Origin: Oscillospiraceae bacterium
GTDB lineage: Bacteria > Bacillota > Clostridia > Oscillospirales > Ruminococcaceae
NCBI GenBank assembly: GCA_017435565.1
Contig: JAFSEU010000002.1
Span: 53,832-117,831, forward strand
Direction of reading: 5' to 3'
DNA length: 64,000 nt
Shown one piece after another: positions 45,171 through 53,793 of this stretch. Every line of letters begins with the position of its first letter. The first letter of the stretch is position 1. Position numbers and translations under genes: made by a program. The notes under the pieces were generated by a model. The model was given only the letters and a program-made list of their open reading frames with translations, did not search any database and was not told the DNA's origin.

Positions 45171-45197
45171 CGACATTTATGCTGATTTAATAAAAAT

Positions 45198-45959
45198 TTA
45201 ACATTTGGATTCTAAGGGCTTCTTGCAGCAGAAAACGACCTTTTCAGAATTTTCATTTACAGGGTTGAAAGAGTCATAATCATACATTGCACAAATCACA
45301 AATCCGGCTTTGAAAAGAAGACTGCATATTGCATCAAGCTCATAAGCATATTCGGAAAAGTTTTCGTTATAACGAGTATAAACATCATTATCCCTTGCGA
45401 AAATGTTCAGGACAATGTCGGTTCGCTTTTCAGAATCATTATATGTATTTTCCCACACACAAAAAACATTTTCCATATCATATGTAAAAACGTTATCGGC
45501 AAGAATACATTTGTGTTTAAAAACCGTATTGACATCAAAAATAAATAATCCGCCAGGTTCACAAAACAAATGAACCCTTTTGAAAACACTTTCAAGATCA
45601 TCAACGCAGGGCAAATGATTGAGACTGTCCAAGGCGCATATAGTCACATCGATAGTGCCAAACATATCGAGCTTGCGCATATCCTGACAAAGGTACTGAA
45701 CGGTCGAGCCCGAATCAAACTTTTTGTCAAGTGCTGCATTTAGCATCTGCATTGATGCATCTGTTGCGATAACATCATAGCCCAGCTTGTAAAATTCTTC
45801 GGAAAGGCTACCCGTTCCGCAGCACAAATCAAGCAATATTCCGCCCTTTTTTCCCCCGAATTTATCGATAAGTACATCAAAATATGAAGCACGCTTTTCA
45901 TAGTCGATATTAGAGGTCAATTCATCATAAAACAGTGCAAATGCGTTATATCCCGCCAC
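45198..45959 (-). CDS. Class I SAM-dependent methyltransferase
   Basis: The 253-residue protein has the SAM motif I LLDLCCGTGSLSEEF near residue 40, the acidic end of strand 2 (VIATDAS), motif II-like CALDSLNHL, and a C-terminal cap. It resembles small-molecule or RNA methyltransferases of the YrrT/ubiE-like group; the substrate is not evident. It starts at GTG 2 bases past yerC, so the two are co-translated. Confidence 0.85.
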   Translation of the reverse strand: MAGYNAFALFYDELTSNIDYEKRASYFDVLIDKFGGKKGGILLDLCCGTGSLSEEFYKLGYDVIATDASMQMLNAALDKKFDSGSTVQYLCQDMRKLDMFGTIDVTICALDSLNHLPCVDDLESVFKRVHLFCEPGGLFIFDVNTVFKHKCILADNVFTYDMENVFCVWENTYNDSEKRTDIVLNIFARDNDVYTRYNENFSEYAYELDAICSLLFKAGFVICAMYDYDSFNPVNENSEKVVFCCKKPLESKC

Positions 45960-45961
45960 GT

Positions 45962-46264
45962 TTATTCCTTTTCCTTTTTTGCGTCAAGTCGTGAAAAAAC
46001 GATATCATAACCGCCACATCCGTAATTGAGCGAGCGGTTAACTCTGCTGATAGTTGCAGTAGATGCGCCTGTTTCGCTTACGATGTCACTATATACCTTA
46101 TGGTCGCTGAGCATTTTTGCTACCTGAAACCTCTGCGAAAACGATTTAAGCTCAAGAACAGTGCACAAATCTTCAAAAAAGCTGTAGCACTCCTGTGTGG
46201 TTTCAAGAGAAAGAATTGCCTCAAAAAGGCTGTCAAGTGATTTATCTTTAAGCTTGCTGTCCAT
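45962..46264 (-). CDS. yerC: YerC/YecD TrpR-like DNA-binding protein
   Basis: The 100-residue protein is a TrpR-superfamily helix-turn-helix protein. It has LKSFSQRFQVAKMLSDH, then VYSDIVSETGASTATISRVNR as the HTH, and the family ending NYGCGGYD. The regulon is unknown. I use the ATG at 46264 over a TTG two codons upstream. A TTTACT/TAAAAT promoter with a 17-base spacer (minus strand, about 46300-46330) may drive it and the methyltransferase. Confidence 0.88.
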   Translation of the reverse strand: MDSKLKDKSLDSLFEAILSLETTQECYSFFEDLCTVLELKSFSQRFQVAKMLSDHKVYSDIVSETGASTATISRVNRSLNYGCGGYDIVFSRLDAKKEKE

Positions 46265-46346
46265 AACCAAAATTCACCTTTCAGTAGATATTATAATTAT
46301 ATTTTAACACATTAAAACAAAAAAGTAAAGAGAAATTTCACGAAAT

Positions 46347-46925
46347 TTAATTGTTTGCCACAAAACCGTAAATCGCCATTGAAAGTATTCCGATATAAAT
46401 AAGAATTGCAGGATAACCTCGAAAGCTGAGAGGAACATTTTCCGAATTCAAACGATTATACGCAATTTTCAGCATATATGCCGAGGTAAGAAAGCCAACT
46501 CCCGAAAAGAAACCGAAGTTGAGATAATCAAAAAAAGTTTCATTTTCAGCAGTATTTATCATCAAACAGCCAAGAACGGAACAGTTGAATGCGGAAAGAT
46601 GAATATAATTCTTAAACCTCGCAAACATTTTCGGGCTTGCAAAAATCAAAACAAACAAAGTTCCGCAATATACGGCACCGACAACAAGAGTATATATCAT
46701 CGGGGCATATGCAGTGTCAAATTTTATAAATTTAAGCTTACCGATAAAATACAAAATTACGGAACAAAGCGTCGAAAAATATGTTATGCAGACGCTGACT
46801 CCCATAAGCTGTTTTCTGCTTCGCGAAGCCATAATCATCGTACTGCTTCCAAGACCCTTGGAAAGGACAAGATTTTCGGTAAAAATCGAAGCAAAGGCAG
46901 CAATTATCATTTCAAAAAACAGCAT
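46347..46925 (-). CDS. RnfA-like membrane protein with altered cofactor site
   Basis: The 192-residue, six-helix protein aligns with RnfA/RsxA end to end: ENLVLSKGLG for NNFVLxKFLG, FNCSVLG for TNCxVLG, and VPLSFRGYPAILI for APFRGxxIxLI. In true RnfA a Cys follows the LGL turn (FLGLCPFMG) and binds the intramembrane [2Fe-2S] cluster; here that position is Ser (LGSSTM). The second Cys (FNCSV) is kept. It overlaps the RnfE-like gene by one base. It is probably a membrane subunit of an Rnf-derived complex, but normal redox function is doubtful. Confidence 0.8.
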   Translation of the reverse strand: MLFFEMIIAAFASIFTENLVLSKGLGSSTMIMASRSRKQLMGVSVCITYFSTLCSVILYFIGKLKFIKFDTAYAPMIYTLVVGAVYCGTLFVLIFASPKMFARFKNYIHLSAFNCSVLGCLMINTAENETFFDYLNFGFFSGVGFLTSAYMLKIAYNRLNSENVPLSFRGYPAILIYIGILSMAIYGFVANN

Positions 46926-47602
46926 TACAGCATTTCCTCCAGAATATCTTCAGCTTCGGAAAGCTCCGCCAAAGCAGTTTCCTTGTCAATAATATCAATA
47001 TCATTGTGTTCTTTGACAAAAATCAAAATTCTGCGGTACACACCGCAAACGAGTCCGAGAAGTATAAAACCGCCGCAGGTCATCGAAAACAGGTCAATAT
47101 TCAGCCCTGTGAAGGCAACCTTGTCAAAAATCGTTCCGAAAGCAAGAAGTTCTCGTATTACGGAAAAAATAACAACAGCCATATCAAATCCGACTATATA
47201 GAAAAAAACACTTGCAATCATTTTGATTTTAGGCATCTTATAAAATATCAGCTCACTCTGAAGAGATATCATTGAATTTGTTACCAGCAGCGGAAGAAAG
47301 AAACCAAACGTGTCAACTCTTTCGCCAAAAATCTGCACAGCAACACCATATATCGGGACAAACACCACAGAAGCGATTGCGGTATATAATATAATGCGTA
47401 GTGTATAGACAAAATTTCTCGGAATGAAGGTTGAAATCAAAACCGTGAGAAATGTCATCACCGAGAATACAAAAATCAGCAGCAATGCATTTTTCAGGCT
47501 GTAACAGCATGCAACAACCGGTGCTATAATAAACCCGCTGACAAATAACGGATTCTTTTTAAAAAGCCCGTCAAAAATTTCAATATACTTATTCTTCTTC
47601 AT
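46925..47602 (-). CDS. RnfE-like membrane protein lacking both cluster cysteines
   Basis: The 225-residue protein aligns with RnfE/RsxE: GLFKKNPLFV for GLWxNNxxLV, FLPLLVTNS for FIPLIVTNC, and FSVIRELLAFGTIFD for LGSLREIIGxGTLFD. Both cluster ligands are changed: GLCP becomes IIAP and VTNC becomes VTNS. Two adjacent cysteines (ACCYS) lie five and six residues after the lost one and could be a shifted ligand, though this is speculative. The acidic C-terminus (SEAEDILEEML) is unusual. It overlaps the RnfD-like gene by 14 bases. Confidence 0.8.
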   Translation of the reverse strand: MKKNKYIEIFDGLFKKNPLFVSGFIIAPVVACCYSLKNALLLIFVFSVMTFLTVLISTFIPRNFVYTLRIILYTAIASVVFVPIYGVAVQIFGERVDTFGFFLPLLVTNSMISLQSELIFYKMPKIKMIASVFFYIVGFDMAVVIFSVIRELLAFGTIFDKVAFTGLNIDLFSMTCGGFILLGLVCGVYRRILIFVKEHNDIDIIDKETALAELSEAEDILEEML

Positions 47603-48692
47603 CAGTATCTCTTACCTCAACAGCAGAAGGTCTTTCTTTTTTAAACAATCCGATAAAAAAATCTTTGATTTTTACGAAAACCAAGGCAAATGCCGCGCCA
47701 AAGCCTGTAATAAATCTAAGTACATATGAGAACAAGTCATTATTATCATCGCCTTCATTGCCTCTGATGAACGCAACAAGTCGGGTGTGATAATTATCAA
47801 CAACATCAACAAACGGATTTGCAATCAAAACAGCAAACATTACAGCGTTTTCTGCATTTCCGACACGTCTGAACAAAAGTGTAAGCAATGCAGTCAGAGC
47901 ACCGATTATAAATCTGTTGAGGGAGCCTGTAGGCAGAAATCTGTAATCGGATACAATAAACAATGCGGCAAAGAGAAGCATATTTGTTGTAAGCTCATAA
48001 AAGAGGTAGTCAGTAATATCAATATTCGTTTCAAACGGAATAAGGTAGCAAACTACCATATACGTTCCGACAAAACCCAAAAATGCCGATATAGAAACGC
48101 TTCTTCTGAGAATAAGTACAATAGCGCACACAAAAATTACAAACATCTGTGTACAGCCGATAGGTCCGTCAAAATATCCAAGAAGTGTTTCGATATTGAG
48201 GCTCGGAAGCGCCTGACCTGCATTGAATTGTGAGCTGAAGGATGATACCTTTGTTACGTCCACATAATTTGCAATCGACAGCTTAGTTGTTGTCACGGGA
48301 TAGGACAGAACCTGCAACGGCCAACAGAGTGCCGCAAAGACATAGGCAACGGCAGCGGGATTAAATATTTCAAATCCGCTTGTTCCGAAAACATGCTTGC
48401 CGACAATCATTGCAACAAAGCTTATAACAACGAGAATGCTGTATTTAATTGTGGCGGGCATCATCAGTCCGATTATGAGTCCTGTTATCACAGCGGAATA
48501 ATCGTGAAAGGCAATTTTCTTATTTTGAAGCTTCAGGGCAATAAGCTCAAAGAAATAGCATGACAGACAGCTTATCAGACAGACAATCAGTGATCGTGCG
48601 CCATGATATAAGCATGACATAAGCAAAATTGCAAGAAGCGTAATAATGATATCCGCCGAATAGGAATTATCCTTATTTAATCGTTCGTTCAA
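47589..48692 (-). CDS. RnfD-like membrane protein lacking the flavin site
   Basis: The protein of about 367 residues has around ten membrane helices and RnfD features: GLIIGLMMPATIKY near the start, KHVFGTSGFEIFNPAAVAY (the RnfD FN-P-A motif), and GALTALLTLLFRRVGN…VMFAVLIANPFVDVVD near the end. The SGATPL-type motif carrying covalent FMN on Thr is replaced by NAGQALPSL, and DPVTSP by DYRFLPTG. The start is probably the TTG at 48692 after GAAAGGA. It is divergent from mecA, only 58 bases away. Confidence 0.8.
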   Translation of the reverse strand: MNERLNKDNSYSADIIITLLAILLMSCLYHGARSLIVCLISCLSCYFFELIALKLQNKKIAFHDYSAVITGLIIGLMMPATIKYSILVVISFVAMIVGKHVFGTSGFEIFNPAAVAYVFAALCWPLQVLSYPVTTTKLSIANYVDVTKVSSFSSQFNAGQALPSLNIETLLGYFDGPIGCTQMFVIFVCAIVLILRRSVSISAFLGFVGTYMVVCYLIPFETNIDITDYLFYELTTNMLLFAALFIVSDYRFLPTGSLNRFIIGALTALLTLLFRRVGNAENAVMFAVLIANPFVDVVDNYHTRLVAFIRGNEGDDNNDLFSYVLRFITGFGAAFALVFVKIKDFFIGLFKKERPSAVEVRDTDEEE

Positions 48693-48750
48693 AGTTTTTC
48701 CTTTCGACAAAAGATTTATATGACTAATTTAACTTGTGGGTGAGAAACGA

Positions 48751-49302
48751 ATGAAATTTGAAAAGCTTAGCCAAAGCACACTCAAGGTCACACTGACAAC
48801 AAGAGAGCTTGAAGACTGCAATATTTCACCGACAGAAATTGCAGGAAACAACGAAAAAGCAAAGCAGCTTCTTTGCCGTCTGGTATTGCTCGGTGCTGCT
48901 GAATGCGGATTTCAGCCCGACTCTGAAAGATACATAGTTGAGGTATTTTACCAAAGCGACATCTGCATAATTTACATCTCATCGGTTGAATTCAGAAAAC
49001 AAACTAACAAAAACTATATTATGTGCAAAACAAAATCAATCGACGACATAGCAGCATTGTGCGACGTTATATGCAGAATAGGTACAAATATGTGCCAGAC
49101 CTCACTGTATTCAGACAAAACCGGTATTATGCTGATTATAAAATGCATACCGCAGATAAGTCAAAGACTTGAAAATTTATTCAGAGAATTCGGCGATATG
49201 CACCGCTTGAGCCGCATTGAATTCGCAGAAATATGCGAAAGATGCGATGTTCTTTTTGAAAAAAGAGCAGCAGAAAATGTAAAAAAATTATTCAGAATCT
49301 AA
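48751..49302 (+). CDS. mecA: MecA-like Clp adaptor protein
   Basis: The 183-residue protein matches MecA/NegA adaptors in its N-terminal domain (MKFEKLSQSTLKVTLTTREL, then LLCRLVLLGAAECGF) and has the C-terminal ClpC-binding type fold with LSRIEFAEICERC. MecA delivers substrates to ClpC/ClpP; no clpC is in this window. It is one of two plus-strand protein genes, diverges from the Rnf-like operon, and overlaps the 3' end of rpe by 11 bases tail to tail. The start at the ATG (48751) follows GGGTGAG; an upstream GTG is possible. Confidence 0.78.
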   Translation: MKFEKLSQSTLKVTLTTRELEDCNISPTEIAGNNEKAKQLLCRLVLLGAAECGFQPDSERYIVEVFYQSDICIIYISSVEFRKQTNKNYIMCKTKSIDDIAALCDVICRIGTNMCQTSLYSDKTGIMLIIKCIPQISQRLENLFREFGDMHRLSRIEFAEICERCDVLFEKRAAENVKKLFRI

Positions 49303-49939
49303 TTGAATCAGCCGCTGCTTTCATATCATTGGCTTTGAAAATGAAAGTACCTGCAACAAGATTGCGCGCACCTGCATCATAAGCAAGGCGTGCTGTTTCA
49401 GTGTTGATGCCACCGTCAACCTGAATTATGCACTTACAATCGGAAGCTTTGATATATTCAGATATTATCATAACCTTTTCAAGTGTTTCAAACATAAACG
49501 ACTGACCGCCCTTTCCGGGTTCAACGGTCATTACAAGCACCGAATCAACATACGGCAGATACGGAATTACTTTATCTGCCTCAGTATCGGGCTTAATAGA
49601 AATACCTGCCTTAAGACCGTATGACTTTATTGCACGGATAGTCTCAAATGCATCGGACGAGCTTTCAAGGTGAAAGGTTATCGATGAGGCACCGGCGTTT
49701 GCAAAGCCCCCAACCAACGCAAGAGGCTTTATGGTCATAAGGTGTACATCAAGAAACATATCAGTTATGGAACGCATCTTTTTCAAAATAACCTCACCGT
49801 AGGTGATATTATCAACAAAAACGCCGTCCATAACATCATAATGTATCATATCGATTCCACTATTTTCAAGCTCACTGACGGTTTTTTCAATATTTAAAAG
49901 GTCACTCGCAAGAATAGACGCAGAAATTACAGCGGACAA
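49292..49939 (-). CDS. rpe: Ribulose-phosphate 3-epimerase
   Basis: Rpe interconverts ribulose-5-phosphate and xylulose-5-phosphate. The 215-residue TIM barrel has ISASILASDLLN, MIHYDVMDGVFV with metal-binding His and Asp, DVHLM, MTVEPGKGGQSF and IIQVDGGIN with the catalytic Asp. It starts at TTG after GGAGGAAG. In Bacillus rpe follows cpgA; here it lies 33 kb away with its own promoter. Confidence 0.94.
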   Translation of the reverse strand: MSAVISASILASDLLNIEKTVSELENSGIDMIHYDVMDGVFVDNITYGEVILKKMRSITDMFLDVHLMTIKPLALVGGFANAGASSITFHLESSSDAFETIRAIKSYGLKAGISIKPDTEADKVIPYLPYVDSVLVMTVEPGKGGQSFMFETLEKVMIISEYIKASDCKCIIQVDGGINTETARLAYDAGARNLVAGTFIFKANDMKAAADSIRF

Positions 49940-49978
49940 TTTTTTCTTCCTCCAACAAAAACTTTCAAATCAAATTAT

Positions 49979-50007
49979 ATTATAACTCAAAATTGAAATT
50001 TAGTCAA
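49979..50007 (-). promoter_or_regulatory. Sigma-A promoter for rpe
   Basis: TTGACT (50002-50007) and TATAAT (49979-49984), spacer 17, on the minus strand. The -35 overlaps the stop codon of the AlkD-like gene. Confidence 0.75.
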
Positions 50008-50695
50008 CCGATGTAACAGATTTGATTCTGAGGTTTTTTAAATATCGCTTTCTTTCATCGCTTATGCGATAGCTTTCAACAGCTTTTTGAATCGTGCGGT
50101 TATGTGTAATTGTATCGAGTCTTCTATCCTTTATATAACCCACACACACATCATAGTTTTTTGCAAGAGCTGTTGCAAAATACCATGCAGTCATCATACT
50201 TATGTAGTAATCATCATTGCAGGCATTTATAACCATCTCGGCATACTTTTCGTTAAAATCATCACCAAGATAATATGTCATTAGCATTTTAATTCCAAAA
50301 CGCACGGTAAATTCGTGTTTGCTTTCAAGCCATTTTATAATTTCGTTTTCTAAAGCTGTCTTTTCCTTGACAAATATCTTGGGATTTAACGAATCGCAAA
50401 CAGCCCAATTGTCAACAAACGGTAAAAACGCATTGCACATATCAATGCAATCACTAAAGCTGCGGCATTTTTCTATAAGAAAAGCATGTACAAAATTTTC
50501 CTCAAGATAATAATGCCCGTTTTCCGTCAGAACTCTGTTTGCTATATCCTCATCAAGAGATTTTGCAATTTTACGAAGTGTCGGCACTCTTACACCGATA
50601 ATCCGCTTCGGGTTTACAGTCGGAATCAACTTTTGCTGAAAACAGGCATATCCAGAGTCTGACATAGAAAACAAAAGCCTTTGCAAATCAGTCAT
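50000..50695 (-). CDS. AlkD-like HEAT-repeat DNA alkylation repair protein
   Basis: The 231-residue helical protein matches the AlkD-like superfamily: RIIGVRVPTLRKIAK near 35, YLEENFVHAFLIEKC, PFVDNWAVCDSLNPK near 105, and EFTVRFGIKMLMTYYLG. AlkD excises N3- and N7-alkyl purines without base flipping; this shorter relative group has less-studied activity. The conserved WxxCD (NWAVCD) element of the family is present. The ATG at 50695 with AAAGGTGA is preferred over one 11 codons upstream. It lies 10 bases past the PBP gene. Confidence 0.82.
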   Translation of the reverse strand: MTDLQRLLFSMSDSGYACFQQKLIPTVNPKRIIGVRVPTLRKIAKSLDEDIANRVLTENGHYYLEENFVHAFLIEKCRSFSDCIDMCNAFLPFVDNWAVCDSLNPKIFVKEKTALENEIIKWLESKHEFTVRFGIKMLMTYYLGDDFNEKYAEMVINACNDDYYISMMTAWYFATALAKNYDVCVGYIKDRRLDTITHNRTIQKAVESYRISDERKRYLKNLRIKSVTSVD

Positions 50696-50705
50696 ATTTT
50701 CACCT

Positions 50706-52073
50706 TTATTTATATATTTCAGCTGCATACTGAAGCAGATTCGAAACAGAATTCAATGCGATTCCATTGCCGGAGCCTCCGTTTTCGACAATAGCCACAA
50801 AAGCAAATGGCATATCCGTATCATCAACAAAGCCTACAAGCACAGAATGAGGAATATCATCTTCACCGATTTCGGCAGTACCTGTTTTAGCACATACATC
50901 GAGATTTCCGAAGCGTTCCTTTGTGTAGTATATTTCAACGGTATTATCCATAAGCTCTGCAACAGAGTCAGCAGTATATTTATCAAGCATTTCTGTTTCT
51001 TCGATTTTTGCGTTATAAAGCTCAAAACCCAGATCGTTTTTGATTGAGCTTATAATATATGGCTTTACAGCTGTTCCACTGTTTGCAATAGCACCGATTG
51101 CAGTTAAGTATTGCAGTGGATTGAATAAATCCTTATATTGACCGATACCCGACCATGCAAAGTCAATAGTTTTTGCGTCATCAACGTTATATGAGGAAGT
51201 CGCTACCTTTACGCCGTCGAGAGCAAACTCACCGTTAAATCCAAGTTTTTCCGCATATTCGGTCAAAGTGTCCTTGCCCAAATCAACCGTTAGCTGGGAA
51301 AAATAGCTGTTGCACGAATAGGCAAACGCATCCTCAAGAGTAATCGTGCCATGATTGCCTGTGCACGCAACCCACTCCCCTTTTATGGTCGTACCACCGT
51401 TGCAGACATATTCACGCTCATAAGCGTCATCAAGTGTGCCGACCGCTGCACAGGCAGTTACAACCTTGAAGGTAGAGCCGGGAGTAAATGTTGAGGAAAG
51501 AAAACGGTTCATATAAACACCTTCATCTTCATCAGACGCGATAAAATTATCGGAAACATCAAACGAAGGCGAGGAAGCCATACACACAAGCTCACCCGTA
51601 CGGTAATTGTACATCGCAATTGTGCCGCAGTAGCCTTCAAGCTGCTGATAAGCTTTTACGCAAAGTCTTGAATCAATAGTCAGCTCGACATTATTTCCCG
51701 TACCGGAAACGTTATATAATCCGTTAAACTTGTCATATCCTGTTACATCATCACGCATCGCCGTATGCACACCTGTTGCAATATAACCTTCAAGATCACC
51801 GACAGCATGCAGGGTTGCAAGTCTTATATATTCATCGTCATTGTAGACACGTTCGCCATCTTGTGTATGGCAAAGAACAACACCTTCACAGTCTGTAATA
51901 TCGCCTGCATAAAGAACTTTACCGTTTTTGTAAACATGACGATTTGACGGAAACAGTGCCCAATCATCAGCCGAAAAAATATAGAGGAATATGAAATATG
52001 AAAATGCAAACAAAAACAGTGAAAGCATCAGTATCATAAAGAAGCTTCGCGACGAAACTTTAGGCTTATTCAA
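50706..52073 (-). CDS. Class B penicillin-binding protein (transpeptidase)
   Basis: The protein of about 455 residues has one N-terminal transmembrane helix, a short dimerisation/pedestal region and a transpeptidase domain with the active-site motifs in order: STFKVV (SxxK), SCNS (SxN) and KTGTAE (KTG). It crosslinks peptidoglycan. It is small for a class B PBP, like PbpA of actinobacteria, and it is coupled with an FtsW/RodA-family polymerase. The start is most likely TTG at 52073, overlapping the ftsW stop, with AAAGGGG in front; a GTG one codon earlier is possible. Confidence 0.9.
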   Translation of the reverse strand: MNKPKVSSRSFFMILMLSLFLFAFSYFIFLYIFSADDWALFPSNRHVYKNGKVLYAGDITDCEGVVLCHTQDGERVYNDDEYIRLATLHAVGDLEGYIATGVHTAMRDDVTGYDKFNGLYNVSGTGNNVELTIDSRLCVKAYQQLEGYCGTIAMYNYRTGELVCMASSPSFDVSDNFIASDEDEGVYMNRFLSSTFTPGSTFKVVTACAAVGTLDDAYEREYVCNGGTTIKGEWVACTGNHGTITLEDAFAYSCNSYFSQLTVDLGKDTLTEYAEKLGFNGEFALDGVKVATSSYNVDDAKTIDFAWSGIGQYKDLFNPLQYLTAIGAIANSGTAVKPYIISSIKNDLGFELYNAKIEETEMLDKYTADSVAELMDNTVEIYYTKERFGNLDVCAKTGTAEIGEDDIPHSVLVGFVDDTDMPFAFVAIVENGGSGNGIALNSVSNLLQYAAEIYK

Positions 52074-53685
52074 CACATTCACCCCTTTCACAGGTTTCAA
52101 GGTGAGCATTTACAAAAGCTAAAAGCATCCAGGATGAAAGCATTGCAGAACCGCCATTGCTGATAAACGGCAGAGCAACACCCGTCAGCGGAAGTATATC
52201 GACCGAACCGAAAATATTTAATGAAGCCTGAAAAAGATATAAACCCGACGCTGCACAACCTGCGACAGAATAAAAGCTCGAAGCCTTATATTCAAGACTT
52301 TTAATGCAGGCAAGAATAAGTATGCAGTAGCTTGCCGCAACGCAGCCCCCAAGAAGCAAGCCGAATTCTTCGCAAACAACTCCGAAAACAAGATCCGTAT
52401 CCGCCGCGGAAACATAGATAAGATTTCCGTTTGCACCTCCGAAACCAAAAAGTCCGCCACTTGCAATCGCAATCATTGTTCTTGTCTGCTGATAGCCGCC
52501 TTCATAGGCATAGTCCCATGCTTTGCCGTAAACGGCAAAACGCGCGGAAATATACGGCATCAGACTGACAAGAGCAATGATTCCTATCATCGCAGCACCA
52601 ATCAACATATATATTGTTCTGCGTCGCTTCACACGCATTGACATAATAATCAAAGCTGTTACAAAATATATAGACGCGGTACCGAAATCGCGCATCATTG
52701 CAAGGCAGAAACCAAAAAACAGTGTCAGAAATGCAAACCAATAAAAATTCTTGCGTGAAAGCAGTTCATTCATAAGTGCAGTTGAGCAAAGTATAAAAAC
52801 AGGCTTTACGAGCTCAGAGGGCTGGAAGGAAATGCTGTCACCAATATAAATCCAGTTTTTTGCACCGTTGATATAGGTACCGAAAAAAGCATTATACAGC
52901 ATAAGAGCACAAAAAATCAAACCGACAGCATAACGCATTTTACGGCACAGCTTAGGATAATTCAAAATATATCGCAATATCAGAAAAACGACGAAACCGA
53001 CAAAAGCGCAAACGCCTATTTTCAGAAAGCGTGAACCATCTCCCGCTGAGGCCGCCATCAGCCCGACAGTTGTCAGAAAAAACCCGAAAAGAGTTGATGA
53101 TTGTGAAGCAGTAGGCTTTTTCACGCTGATATATATTATTTCAGTAACTATCAATGAAATTGCAGTTAAAAGTACAGTTGCAATGATTGAATCAGCAAAC
53201 CTTAAAGCTATATATGCAAAAGAAACAAGCTGAAAAAGCAACAGAAATATAAATGCTGCAAGTGTTGATTTTGACTTTGAAACAGCAGATTTGCGCAATT
53301 TTTTATTTGCAAAGAATACATAGGGCTTTCCGTCGAGCAAAAGCGAAGCGCCCGAAGGCAAAGGGCCGACATCTGTCAAGCTGTTTCCGTTTACAGAAAC
53401 AGTGCCGTTAATCGGAGCAATATCAAAGCCGTTCTCTCCCCGCATCAGAACCGACTGCATATCACTTAAATCGTCAACACAAATTTCACAAAGAGGAAGA
53501 CTTCCCACAACAGATTCATTTGTGTGAATGTCAATAACTTTGCTTCTGTCTGCAGAAACAAGTCTTGCAAGAATCGGAATGCGACGACTTTTCAGTACAG
53601 CTTTTGCAGCAAAAACCACGAACAGAATTGCCGCTGCAGGAATTATGTACCTTGCGACTGCAAAGTACAGCTCATAAAATTTCAC
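52066..53685 (-). CDS. FtsW/RodA/SpoVE family protein with N-terminal degenerate FHA domain
   Basis: This SEDS protein is a predicted peptidoglycan glycosyltransferase. The 539-residue product has an N-terminal helix (about 10-32), an FHA-like module (about 45-128, ending SVNGNSL and DGKPYVFF), then about ten membrane helices with ANGNLIYVSAADTDLVFGVVCEEFG and PLTGVALPFISNGGSAML, the SEDS hallmarks. The FHA residues that bind phosphothreonine (GR and SxxH) are not conserved, so phosphopeptide binding is uncertain. It is coupled to a PBP, and starts at GTG after AAAGGGG. It could be the RodA, FtsW or SpoVE equivalent. Confidence 0.9.
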   Translation of the reverse strand: MKFYELYFAVARYIIPAAAILFVVFAAKAVLKSRRIPILARLVSADRSKVIDIHTNESVVGSLPLCEICVDDLSDMQSVLMRGENGFDIAPINGTVSVNGNSLTDVGPLPSGASLLLDGKPYVFFANKKLRKSAVSKSKSTLAAFIFLLLFQLVSFAYIALRFADSIIATVLLTAISLIVTEIIYISVKKPTASQSSTLFGFFLTTVGLMAASAGDGSRFLKIGVCAFVGFVVFLILRYILNYPKLCRKMRYAVGLIFCALMLYNAFFGTYINGAKNWIYIGDSISFQPSELVKPVFILCSTALMNELLSRKNFYWFAFLTLFFGFCLAMMRDFGTASIYFVTALIIMSMRVKRRRTIYMLIGAAMIGIIALVSLMPYISARFAVYGKAWDYAYEGGYQQTRTMIAIASGGLFGFGGANGNLIYVSAADTDLVFGVVCEEFGLLLGGCVAASYCILILACIKSLEYKASSFYSVAGCAASGLYLFQASLNIFGSVDILPLTGVALPFISNGGSAMLSSWMLLAFVNAHLETCERGECVE

Positions 53686-53719
53686 TGAAATGCCCCTTTC
53701 TTTTTTCTTTCTAAGCTTT

Positions 53720-53748
53720 ATTCTACCACATAAATGAATTTAAATCAA
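53720..53748 (-). promoter_or_regulatory. Promoter for the ftsW-pbp-alkD operon
   Basis: TTGATT (53743-53748) and TAGAAT (53720-53725), spacer 17, on the minus strand, about 40 bases before the GTG start. Confidence 0.6.
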
Positions 53749-53751
53749 CAC

Positions 53752-53785
53752 AAAATTCGGCGCCGTTAAAGCAAACAGCGCCGAA
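53752..53785 (-). terminator. Terminator after the 2-epimerase gene
   Basis: TTCGGCGC (53756-53763) pairs with GCGCCGAA (53778-53785) around a 14-base loop, followed by TTTTG on the minus strand, directly past the epimerase stop. Confidence 0.8.
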
Positions 53786-53793
53786 AATAAATA

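Noticed and set aside
46599..47201. 200-residue plus-strand frame across the RnfA- and RnfE-like genes
   Set aside because: It is opposite two homologous, overlapping genes, and its composition is an artefact of antisense hydrophobic codons.
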